This document shows, piece after piece, positions 1 to 5,639 of a stretch of 9,622 bases of DNA. Positions within the stretch are counted from its first letter, which is position 1, and every line of letters starts with the position of its first letter. Origin of the DNA: Streptomyces sp. NRRL S-37 (GTDB lineage Bacteria > Actinomycetota > Actinomycetes > Streptomycetales > Streptomycetaceae); the NCBI RefSeq assembly GCF_000721605.1, contig NZ_JOIZ01000050.1:1-9622 (forward strand), in the 5' to 3' direction. The position numbers were made by a program, and so were the translations under genes. A model generated the notes under the pieces. The model ran no database searches. It saw only the letters and a list, made by a program, of their open reading frames with translations, and had not been told where the DNA came from.

Positions 1-1
1 G

Positions 2-97
2 CACGTGTGGGCGTTCGCGGTGGGCTGGGCGCTGCTGGCCGGTGTGATCGGCTTCGTGTACTTCTGGAAGGCAGAGGAGAAATACGGCCGTGGCTGA
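2..97 (+). CDS. ABC-2 type exporter permease, C-terminal end only (partial)
   Basis: Only the last 31 codons are inside the window; the reading frame is open from base 2 and stops at TGA 95-97. The residues form one hydrophobic stretch (AFAVGWALLAGVIGFVYFW) followed by a short charged tail KAEEKYGRG. This is the usual ending of TagG/RfbA-like permeases: a last membrane helix and a small cytoplasmic tail. These proteins pair with an ATPase to move teichoic-acid or polysaccharide chains across the membrane. The ATPase gene that follows starts at GTG 90, overlapping this gene by 8 bases, which supports a permease-ATPase pair. Family assignment rests on the tail and the neighbour only, and the substrate cannot be told. 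Confidence 0.7.
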   Translation, partial: HVWAFAVGWALLAGVIGFVYFWKAEEKYGRG

Positions 98-875
98 CAC
101 CACCGACGAGAAGGTCCCCACGGTCATCGCGGACGACCTGCACATCGTCTACCGCGTCAACGGCGCGAAGACCGGCAAGGGAAGCGCCACGGCGGCGCTC
201 AGCCGCATCGTCAAGCGGGGCGAGGAGCGGGGCGTGCGCAAGGTGCACGCCGTGCGCGGCGTCTCCTTCGTCGCCTACCGGGGCGAGGCGATCGGGCTCA
301 TCGGCTCCAACGGCTCGGGCAAGTCGACCCTGCTGCGGGCCATCGCCGGACTGCTGCCCGCCGAGCGGGGCAAGGTCTACACCGACGGCCAGCCCTCCCT
401 GCTCGGCGTCAACGCCGCCCTGATGAACGACCTGACGGGCGAACGGAACGTCATATTGGGCGGGCTCGCCATGGGGATGTCCCGCGAGCAGATCAAGGCC
501 CGCTACCAGGAGATCGTCGACTTCTCCGGCATCAACGAGAAGGGTGACTTCATCACCCTGCCGATGCGTACCTACTCCTCCGGCATGGCGGCCCGGCTGC
601 GCTTCTCCATCGCCGCCGCCAAGGACCACGACGTCCTCCTCGTCGAACTGTCCGGCGGGGCCCGGCGTCTGCAAAAAGGACGTCAACTCCGGCCGCCCGG
701 TGGAATCTTGACGCCGATCGGTGTGTTGTCGTGGTGCGCGCGGACCCCCGTCGTCACGCGCCATGTCGCACAACGTAAGCTGTACCGGTCCCGAAAGGCG
801 GCAATCAGGGCCATAATGCCCGACACCATCCAACGGTGCCGTATGGCGGAAGCCTCGGCGGCGTGTCCGAAATAG
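90..875 (+). pseudogene. Polysaccharide/teichoic-acid export ABC ATPase, broken at Walker B
   Basis: The frame starts at GTG 90 and stays open to TAG 873-875 (261 codons). Visible motifs: Walker A GSNGSGKST at residues 72-80, a Q-loop region around 101-116, and ABC signature YSSGMAARL at 162-170. This order and spacing are typical of the TagH/Wzt-like ATPases that pair with the permease just upstream. At residues 181-186 the expected Walker B ending (DVLLVDEA...) reads DVLLVEL. From there (about nt 645) the sequence no longer resembles the family: the D-loop, the switch histidine (SHN/SHS) and the C-terminal part are missing. I read the other two forward frames from 645 on; neither restores them, so a single frameshift does not explain it. 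The residues after the break are Arg-, Pro- and Cys-rich and look non-coding. The protein should not hydrolyse ATP. Deletion, recombination or an assembly fault are all possible causes. Confidence 0.72.
681..713. repeat. Perfect 6-bp inverted repeat CGTCAA/TTGACG, 21-nt spacer
   Basis: CGTCAA at 681-686 is matched by TTGACG at 708-713. The 21-nt spacer puts the half-sites roughly 2.5 helical turns apart, and GACGTC at 679-684 is itself palindromic. It lies just after the ATPase break and about 270 nt before hpnC. It could be an operator, but six bases each side can occur by chance in this length. Confidence 0.25.
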
Positions 876-901
876 TATGCATTGGGTCGGCAGTGTAGAA
901 C

Positions 902-907
902 GGGAGA
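902..907 (+). promoter_or_regulatory. Shine-Dalgarno for the leader ORF (GGGAGA)
   Basis: GGGAGA lies 10 nt before ATG 918. It is the best ribosome site between the ATPase remnant and hpnC. The hpnC start at 980 has no clear Shine-Dalgarno of its own, so ribosomes may load here and reach hpnC by coupling. Confidence 0.4.
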
Positions 908-917
908 TGTGACGGCA

Positions 918-983
918 ATGGCTACGGAGACTCCCCGGCTGAACGCAGCGTGTGCCGTCCCCGCCCACGGCAGTCCGCGATGA
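918..983 (+). CDS. Possible 21-aa leader peptide coupled to hpnC
   Basis: A short frame runs from ATG 918 to TGA 981-983 (21 codons, beginning MATETPRLNA and ending AHGSPR). Its stop overlaps the hpnC start as ATGA (980-983). GGGAGA at 902-907 gives it a ribosome site, while hpnC lacks an obvious one. The likely role is to deliver ribosomes to hpnC by termination-reinitiation. There is no hydrophobic segment and no run of one amino acid as in a classic attenuator peptide; it has a single Cys. Alternatives are that it is untranslated 5' leader and hpnC starts at ATG 980 with a weak site, or at the in-frame GTG 950. Conservation of the frame in relatives would decide. Confidence 0.4.
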   Translation: MATETPRLNAACAVPAHGSPR

Positions 984-1891
984 CGTCCGTGTCCGCGGCG
1001 CGTGCCGTCGACCCCGAGCGCGCCACCCTCGACAAGGCAGCCGCCGAGAACTTCCCCGTGGCCCCCTTCTTCCTGCCCCGGCCCTGGCGTGACGACCTCA
1101 TGGCGGTGTACGGGTTCGCCCGTCTGGTCGACGACATCGGCGACGGTGACCTGGCCCCCGGCGGCACCGACGCCCGCCTCCTCGGGGTGACCGGGAAGGA
1201 CGCCGAGGACCGGCTGGTGCTGCTGGACGCCTTCGAGGCGGACCTGCGCCGGGTGTTCGACCCGGCGGGCCCCGGGCCGGGCCATCCGCTGCTGCGCCGG
1301 CTCCGCCCGACGGTCCGCCGCCGCGGACTGACCCCCGGGCCCTTCCTCGGCCTGATCGCCGCCAACCGCCAGGACCAGCTCGTCAAGCGGTACGAGACCT
1401 ACGACGACCTGCTCGCCTACTGCGAACTGTCGGCCAACCCGGTCGGCCGTCTGGTCCTCGCCGTCACCGGCACCTCGACACCCGAGCGGGTCCGCCGCTC
1501 CGACGACATCTGCACCGCCCTCCAGATCGTCGAACACCTCCAGGACGTCGCCGAGGACCTCGGCCGCGACCGCATCTACCTGCCCGCCACGGACATGAAA
1601 CGTTTCCACGTCCAGGAGGCGGACCTCGCCGCACCCAGCGCCGGCGCATCGGTGCGCGCACTGGTCGCGTACCAGGCGGAACGCGCCCGCGGACTGCTGA
1701 ATGAAGGCTCCCCCCTCGTGGGTAGCGTCCACGGCAGGCTCAGGCTGTTGCTCGCGGGGTTCGTGGCGGGAGGAAGGGCGGCCCTCCACGCGATCGCCGC
1801 CGCCGAATACGACGTACTTCCCGGCCCGCCCAAGCCCGGCAAGGTCCAGTTGCTGCGCGAGGCGGGCGTGACTCTGCGAGGAAAGGGGTGA
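980..1891 (+). CDS. hpnC: Hydroxysqualene synthase HpnC (squalene/phytoene synthase family)
   Basis: A 303-aa head-to-head prenyl transferase. In the three-enzyme bacterial squalene route HpnC converts presqualene diphosphate, made by HpnD, to hydroxysqualene. The first Asp-rich motif is DDIGD (51-55) in the context YGFARLVDDIGDGD; the second is DVAED (189-193) followed by LGRDRIYLP. Both bind the Mg-diphosphate. The N-terminal ENFPVAPFFLP block (23-33) distinguishes HpnC from HpnD. Length and motif spacing are normal and there is no frameshift. ATG 980 was chosen because it overlaps the preceding short frame as ATGA and fits the usual family length; GTG 950 in frame would add ten unlikely residues. 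The stop at 1889-1891 overlaps the hpnD start as GTGA. The two tandem paralogues followed by hpnE and shc separate this from a carotenoid phytoene synthase. Presumably cytosolic or membrane-associated. Confidence 0.93.
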   Translation: MTSVSAARAVDPERATLDKAAAENFPVAPFFLPRPWRDDLMAVYGFARLVDDIGDGDLAPGGTDARLLGVTGKDAEDRLVLLDAFEADLRRVFDPAGPGPGHPLLRRLRPTVRRRGLTPGPFLGLIAANRQDQLVKRYETYDDLLAYCELSANPVGRLVLAVTGTSTPERVRRSDDICTALQIVEHLQDVAEDLGRDRIYLPATDMKRFHVQEADLAAPSAGASVRALVAYQAERARGLLNEGSPLVGSVHGRLRLLLAGFVAGGRAALHAIAAAEYDVLPGPPKPGKVQLLREAGVTLRGKG

Positions 1892-2838
1892 TCCGGACCG
1901 TGGAGTCGCAACCACCCGCGTCCGCACCGGTACTCGCCGCCTACAGCTACTGCGAGACCGTCACCGGACAGCAGGCACGCAACTTCGCCTACGGCATCCG
2001 GCTGCTGCCGGCGCCCAAGCGGCGCGCGATGTCGGCGCTGTACGCGTTCTCCCGGCGCGTCGACGACATCGGCGACGGCCCGCTGGCGAACGACGTCAAG
2101 GCGGCCCGGCTGGAGGACACGAGAGCGCTGCTCACCCGGATCCGCGACGGCGCGGTCGAGGAGGACGACACCGACCCGGTCGCGGTCGCCCTCGCCCACG
2201 CCGCCGCGCACTTCCCGATCCCCCTCGGCGGCCTGGACGAACTGATCGACGGCGTCCAGATGGACACGCGCGGGGAGACCTACGAGACCTGGGACGACCT
2301 CAAGGTCTACTGCCGCTGCGTCGCGGGCGCCATCGGGCGGCTCTCGCTCGGCGTGTTCGGCACCGAACCGGGCGCGCGCGGCGCCGAACGCGCACCCGAG
2401 TACGCCGACACCCTCGGCCTCGCCCTCCAGCTCACCAACATCCTGCGCGACGTCCGCGAGGACGCCGAGGGCGGGCGCACCTATCTGCCCGCCGACGACC
2501 TCGCCAAGTTCGGCTGCTCGGCCGGGTTCGACGGGCCCACGCCACCGGAGGGCTCCGACTTCGCGGGCCTGGTCCACTTCGAAGTACGCAGGGCCCGCGC
2601 CCTGTTCGCCGAGGGCTACCGGCTGCTCCCCCTGCTCGACCGGCGCAGCGGCGCCTGCGTCGCCGCCATGGCCGGCATCTACCGCCGGCTCCTGGACCGC
2701 ATCGAGCGCGACCCCGGGGCGGTGCTGCGCGGCCGGGTCTCCCTGCCCGGACGCGAGAAGGCGTACGTCGCGGTGCGCGGCCTGTCCGGCCTGGACACCC
2801 GGCACGTGACCCGGCGCACCGTCAGGAGGCGCGCCTGA
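1888..2838 (+). CDS. hpnD: Presqualene diphosphate synthase HpnD
   Basis: A 316-aa enzyme of the squalene/phytoene synthase family that condenses two farnesyl diphosphates to presqualene diphosphate, the first step towards squalene. Motifs: the ARNFAYGIRLLP block (30-41), first Asp-rich motif DDIGD (59-63) in YAFSRRVDDIGDG, and second motif DVRED (188-192) in LQLTNILRDVREDAEGG with TYLP after it. Start GTG 1888 has a good AGGA site at 1879-1882 and overlaps the hpnC stop by four bases; the in-frame GTG 1900 has no ribosome site. The C-terminus is strikingly basic (RHVTRRTVRRRA), which might favour membrane contact, but that is inference. The stop overlaps the next small gene as TGATG (2836-2840). 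Assignment as HpnD rather than HpnC rests on gene order and the N-terminal block. Confidence 0.93.
   Translation: MIRTVESQPPASAPVLAAYSYCETVTGQQARNFAYGIRLLPAPKRRAMSALYAFSRRVDDIGDGPLANDVKAARLEDTRALLTRIRDGAVEEDDTDPVAVALAHAAAHFPIPLGGLDELIDGVQMDTRGETYETWDDLKVYCRCVAGAIGRLSLGVFGTEPGARGAERAPEYADTLGLALQLTNILRDVREDAEGGRTYLPADDLAKFGCSAGFDGPTPPEGSDFAGLVHFEVRRARALFAEGYRLLPLLDRRSGACVAAMAGIYRRLLDRIERDPGAVLRGRVSLPGREKAYVAVRGLSGLDTRHVTRRTVRRRA
2824..2829 (+). promoter_or_regulatory. Consensus Shine-Dalgarno AGGAGG for the 41-aa gene
   Basis: AGGAGG lies inside the end of hpnD, eight bases before ATG 2838. It is among the best ribosome sites in the window, and it points at the small frame rather than at hpnE. 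This is a main reason for calling the small frame a gene. Confidence 0.7.
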
Positions 2839-2963
2839 TGGGCATCCCGCACCCCGGCGGGAAGCGGCGGGCAACCCTCCGCCGAGACGCCGCGTCCCCC
2901 ACTGAGACGGCCGGTCCCGCACCGTTCGAGCGGCGCACCGGCCGGGCAGGGGAGGGCGCATGA
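2838..2963 (+). CDS. 41-aa small basic protein between hpnD and hpnE (possibly DUF6380-like)
   Basis: The frame runs from ATG 2838 to TGA 2961-2963. It shares one base with the hpnD stop (TGATG) and four with the hpnE start (ATGA), and exactly fills the hpnD-hpnE gap. A consensus AGGAGG sits at the right distance upstream. The protein is hydrophilic and Arg/Lys-rich in its first half (GGKRRATLRRDAAS, residues 7-20). It continues with PTETAGPAPFERRTGRAGEG, and has no membrane segment, no signal peptide and no cysteine. From memory, Streptomyces hopanoid loci often carry a roughly 40-aa protein here, annotated as DUF6380; I cannot confirm the match. Function is unknown. It could be a small partner of the squalene-forming enzymes or mainly a coupling device that passes ribosomes from hpnD to hpnE. 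Confidence 0.72.
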   Translation: MGIPHPGGKRRATLRRDAASPTETAGPAPFERRTGRAGEGA

Positions 2964-4387
2964 GCCATGGCACACGCTCCGCGGGGCCGCGCACGGACGG
3001 CCCCGTTCCGGCGGGACGGCACGCCGTCGTCGTCGGCGGCGGGCTGGCCGGCGTCACCGCCGCGCTGGCGCTCGCCGACGCCGGGGTGGGCGTCACCCTG
3101 CTCGAAGGCCGGCCGCGCCTGGGCGGACTCGCCTTCTCCTTCCGGCGCGGCGACCTGACCGTCGACAACGGCCAGCACGTGTACCTGCGGTGCTGCACCG
3201 CCTACCGCTGGTTCCTCGACCGGATCGACGGAGCCGCGCTGGCACCGCTGCAGGACCGCCTCGACGTGCCCGTCCTCGACGTCACGCGCCCCGAGGGGCG
3301 GCGGCTCGGCAGGCTGCGGCGCGACGCGCTGCCCGTGCCCCTGCATCTGGGGCGCGGCCTCGCCACGTATCCGCACCTGTCGCTCGCCGACCGGGCCAGA
3401 GCGGTCCGGGCCGCGCTCGCGCTGAAGGGGCTCGACCTCGCCGATCCGGCCCTGGACACCCAGGACTTCGGCAGCTGGCTGACCGCGCACGGCCAGTCGG
3501 CGCGCGCCGTCGAGGCCCTGTGGGACCTGGTCGGGGTCGCCACCCTCAACGCGGTCGCGGGCGACACGTCCCTGTCGCTCGCCGCGATGGTGTTCAAGAC
3601 CGGTCTGCTGTCCGACCCCGCGGCGGCCGACATCGGCTGGGCCCGGGTGCCGCTGGGGGAACTGCACGACCGGCTCGCCCGCAAGGCGCTCGACTCCGCG
3701 GGCGTGCGCACCGAGGTCCGTACCCGGGTCACCTCCGTCTCCGCGAACGGCGACGGAGGATGGAGCGTTCAGGTCCCCGGGGAGACGGTCCACGCCGACG
3801 CGGTCGTCCTCGCCGTACCGCAGCGCGAGGCGTACGACCTGCTGCCCGCGGGCGCGCTCGACGCCCCCGGACGGCTGCTCGACATCGGCACCGCCCCCAT
3901 CCTCAACGTGCACGTCGTCTACGACCGCAAGGTGCTCGCCCGGCCCTTCTTCGCCGCCCTCGGCACCCCCGTGCAGTGGGTCTTCGACCGCACCGGCGCG
4001 TCCGGGCTGAAGCGCGGCCAGTACCTGGCGCTGTCCCAGTCGGTCGCCCACGACGACATCGATCAGCCGGTCGCCGTACTGCGCGAGCGGTACCTGCCCG
4101 AACTGGAGCGGCTGCTGCCGCGCACCCGCGGCGCCCGGGTCGAGGACTTCTTCGTCACCCGGGAGCGCACCGCCACGTTCGCTCCCGCCCCCGGCGTCGG
4201 ACGCCTCAGGCCCGGCGCCCGCACCAAGGCACCCGGCCTGTACCTGGCCGGAGCGTGGACCGCCACCGGGTGGCCCGCGACCATGGAGAGTGCGGTCCGC
4301 AGCGGCGTCGGCGCGGCGGACGCCGCGCTGAGCGCCCTCGGCCGGCCCCGCCCCCGCCACCTCTTCGCGATCGAGGAGGCGGCCTGA
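2960..4387 (+). CDS. hpnE: Hydroxysqualene dehydroxylase HpnE (FAD-dependent amine-oxidase fold)
   Basis: A 475-aa flavoprotein that completes squalene synthesis by reductively removing the hydroxyl of hydroxysqualene. The N-terminal Rossmann motif is clear: AVVVGGGLAGVTAALALADAG from residue 22, GGGLAG at 26-31, and an acidic residue at the second strand end (LLEGRPRLGG, E49). VDNGQHVYLRCCT (69-80) matches the region after the FAD motif in this family. The C-terminal FAD block LYLAGAWTATGWPATMESAV lies around residues 427-446. Such genes are often labelled phytoene desaturase; position after hpnC and hpnD and before shc supports HpnE. Start ATG 2960 overlaps the small gene's stop and has GGAGGG at 2951-2956, a short three-base spacing. 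The stop overlaps the next gene as TGATG (4385-4389). No truncation seen. Confidence 0.92.
   Translation: MSHGTRSAGPRTDGPVPAGRHAVVVGGGLAGVTAALALADAGVGVTLLEGRPRLGGLAFSFRRGDLTVDNGQHVYLRCCTAYRWFLDRIDGAALAPLQDRLDVPVLDVTRPEGRRLGRLRRDALPVPLHLGRGLATYPHLSLADRARAVRAALALKGLDLADPALDTQDFGSWLTAHGQSARAVEALWDLVGVATLNAVAGDTSLSLAAMVFKTGLLSDPAAADIGWARVPLGELHDRLARKALDSAGVRTEVRTRVTSVSANGDGGWSVQVPGETVHADAVVLAVPQREAYDLLPAGALDAPGRLLDIGTAPILNVHVVYDRKVLARPFFAALGTPVQWVFDRTGASGLKRGQYLALSQSVAHDDIDQPVAVLRERYLPELERLLPRTRGARVEDFFVTRERTATFAPAPGVGRLRPGARTKAPGLYLAGAWTATGWPATMESAVRSGVGAADAALSALGRPRPRHLFAIEEAA
4373..4379 (+). promoter_or_regulatory. Shine-Dalgarno for the upstream start of the prenyl synthase (GAGGAGG)
   Basis: GAGGAGG lies inside the end of hpnE, seven bases before ATG 4387, which itself overlaps the hpnE stop. 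It supports a coupled start at 4387. Confidence 0.6.
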
Positions 4388-5523
4388 TGCTGCAACAGAG
4401 CGGCGCGGCAGGTCCCCGCACCCCCGGTACCGCAACAAGAGGAGAGACTGTGCCCCCTGTGCCCCCGGCCTCGCAGGCCGCTCGAAGGACCGCGGTGGAC
4501 GTGTCCGCGCTCCTGGAGCGCGGGCGGACCCTGGCCACACCGGTACTGCGGGCGGCCGTCGACCGCCTGGCACCTCCCATGGACACGGTCGCCGCCTACC
4601 ACTTCGGCTGGATCGACGCCCACGGCCGGCCCGCGGACGGCGACGGCGGCAAGGCCGTGCGCCCCGCCCTGGCCGTGCTGTCCGCCGAGGTCACCGGCGC
4701 CGCCCCTGAGACCGGCGTCCCCGGCGCGGTCGCCGTCGAACTGGTCCACAACTTCTCCCTCCTGCACGACGACCTGATGGACGGCGACGAACAGCGCCGG
4801 CACCGCGACACCGTCTGGAAGGTGCACGGCCCCGCCCAGGCCATCCTGGTCGGCGACGCCCTGTTCGCCCTGGCCAACGAGGTGCTGCTGGAGCTCGGCA
4901 CCGTCGAGGCCGGCCGCGCCACCCGCCGGCTGACCACCGCCAGCCGCGCCCTCATCGACGGCCAGGCCCAGGACATCTCCTACGAGCACCGCGACCGCGT
5001 CAGCGTCGAGGAGTGCCTGGAGATGGAGGGCAACAAGACCGGCGCCCTGCTCGCCTGCGCCAGTTCCATCGGCGCGGTGCTCGGCGGCGCGGACGACCGC
5101 ACCGCCGACGCGCTGGAGCGGTACGGCTACCACCTCGGCCTCGCCTTCCAGGCCGTCGACGACCTCCTCGGCATCTGGGGCGACCCGGAGGCGACCGGCA
5201 AACAGACCTGGAGCGACCTGCGCCAGCGCAAGAAGTCCCTCCCGGTCGTGGCCGCGCTCGCGGCGGGCGGCCCCGCCTCCGGGCGGCTCGGCGAGATCCT
5301 CGCCGCCGACGCCAAGAGCAGCGACTTCGCGACCTTCTCCGAGGAGGAGTTCGCGGCCCGTGCCGCCCTCATCGAAGAGGCCGGCGGCCGTGACTGGACC
5401 GCCGAAGAGGCACGCCGTCAGCACACCGTCGCCATCGAGGCCCTGCACGCCGTGGACATGCCCGACCCGGTGCGGGAACGGTTCACGGCGCTCGCGGACT
5501 TCGTCGTCGTACGAAAGAGATGA
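4387..5523 (+). CDS. Polyprenyl diphosphate synthase, probably farnesyl or geranylgeranyl diphosphate synthase
   Basis: A 378-aa trans-isoprenyl diphosphate synthase (357 aa if GTG 4450 is used). It condenses IPP with allylic diphosphates; in this operon it most likely supplies farnesyl diphosphate to HpnD. Motifs: GGKAVRPAL (87-95) for IPP binding, first Asp-rich motif DDLMD (128-132) in LVHNFSLLHDDLMDGDEQRR, GQAQD (192-196), GNKTGALL (215-222), and second Asp-rich motif DDLLGIWGD (258-266) after FQAV. The first motif is the short DDxxD form, with Phe at position -5. An aromatic residue there commonly limits chain length to about C15, so FPP is plausible but not proven. The first 36 residues are low-complexity. 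ATG 4387 is chosen because it overlaps the hpnE stop and has GAGGAGG; GTG 4450 is a real alternative. The next gene follows after 116 nt, the largest gap inside the operon. Confidence 0.9.
   Translation: MLQQSGAAGPRTPGTATRGETVPPVPPASQAARRTAVDVSALLERGRTLATPVLRAAVDRLAPPMDTVAAYHFGWIDAHGRPADGDGGKAVRPALAVLSAEVTGAAPETGVPGAVAVELVHNFSLLHDDLMDGDEQRRHRDTVWKVHGPAQAILVGDALFALANEVLLELGTVEAGRATRRLTTASRALIDGQAQDISYEHRDRVSVEECLEMEGNKTGALLACASSIGAVLGGADDRTADALERYGYHLGLAFQAVDDLLGIWGDPEATGKQTWSDLRQRKKSLPVVAALAAGGPASGRLGEILAADAKSSDFATFSEEEFAARAALIEEAGGRDWTAEEARRQHTVAIEALHAVDMPDPVRERFTALADFVVVRKR
4439..4444 (+). promoter_or_regulatory. Second Shine-Dalgarno for an internal prenyl synthase start (GAGGAG)
   Basis: GAGGAG is five bases before GTG 4450, in frame with ATG 4387 and 21 codons downstream. 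Two well-placed ribosome sites for one frame leave the true N-terminus open. The conserved domain begins only around residue 37, so homology does not decide. Confidence 0.5.
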
Positions 5524-5556
5524 TCACTATCGGTCGAATAGCCCTCGCGTAGTCGC

Positions 5557-5588
5557 CGGCCGGTGACCGGGGAGAACGGCACCGGCCG
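5557..5588 (+). promoter_or_regulatory. GC-rich hairpin in the gap before shc
   Basis: CGGCCGGTG (5557-5565) is perfectly complementary to CACCGGCCG (5580-5588), giving a 9-bp stem with a 14-nt loop. The stem can extend past one mismatch with 5554-5555 and 5590-5591. The loop holds GGGGAG. There is no downstream T-run, so it is not a standard intrinsic terminator. In the only sizeable gap of the operon, 52 nt before shc, it could be an attenuator, a processing or stability element, or a protein site. Function is inferred from position only. Confidence 0.4.
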
Positions 5589-5639
5589 ACGGCGGACCCA
5601 CAGCAGACACCACTCGCAGGACTGCACGAAGGGGAAGCC

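Larger units (their letters stand above)
645..979 (+). promoter_or_regulatory. Region between the ABC ATPase break and hpnC; likely holds the hopanoid operon promoter
   Basis: This stretch has no recognisable full-size gene. Nt 645-875 continues the ATPase frame without family similarity. Nt 760-920 is clearly less GC-rich than the flanks, as expected for a promoter region. Candidate elements are TAGTAT (873-878) and TAGAAC (896-901), both like -10 hexamers, but neither has a convincing -35 at the right spacing. Dyads present are CGTCAA/TTGACG (681-686 and 708-713), an imperfect palindrome GGGC...GCCC (808-821), and GCCATA/TATGGC (810-815 and 842-847). A promoter is inferred because an operon of at least eight genes begins here. 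Its exact position is unknown. Confidence 0.4.

Noticed and set aside
763..774. MSHN read in the +1 frame, like the missing switch-histidine motif of the ABC ATPase
   Set aside because: It lies about 121 nt after the Walker B position instead of roughly 95, in another frame, and the residues before it (RGPPSSRA) do not match the hydrophobic strand (TVFLVSH) that should precede it. Probably chance.
950..979. GTG 950 as the hpnC start
   Set aside because: It adds ten residues (MCRPRPRQSA) unlike family N-termini and has no ribosome site; ATG 980 overlaps the preceding frame's stop.
683..1927. Long minus-strand open frame opposite hpnC
   Set aside because: In DNA this GC-rich, antisense frames stay open by codon bias. 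The plus strand encodes a complete HpnC with all motifs, and the antisense product has no recognisable family.
980..4387. Carotenoid cluster (two phytoene synthases plus a desaturase)
   Set aside because: The neighbours are squalene-hopene cyclase, HpnG and HpnH, and the two synthase paralogues show the HpnC and HpnD signatures; no carotenoid cyclase or other carotenoid gene is present.
2822..4573. Long minus-strand open frame opposite hpnE
   Set aside because: Same compositional artefact: the product is a Gly/Arg/Ala/Val-rich repetitive sequence opposite a well-supported gene.
5557..5588. Intrinsic transcription terminator before shc
   Set aside because: The stem is strong but no T-run follows, and shc continues the same pathway on the same strand, so I kept it as a hairpin of unknown role.
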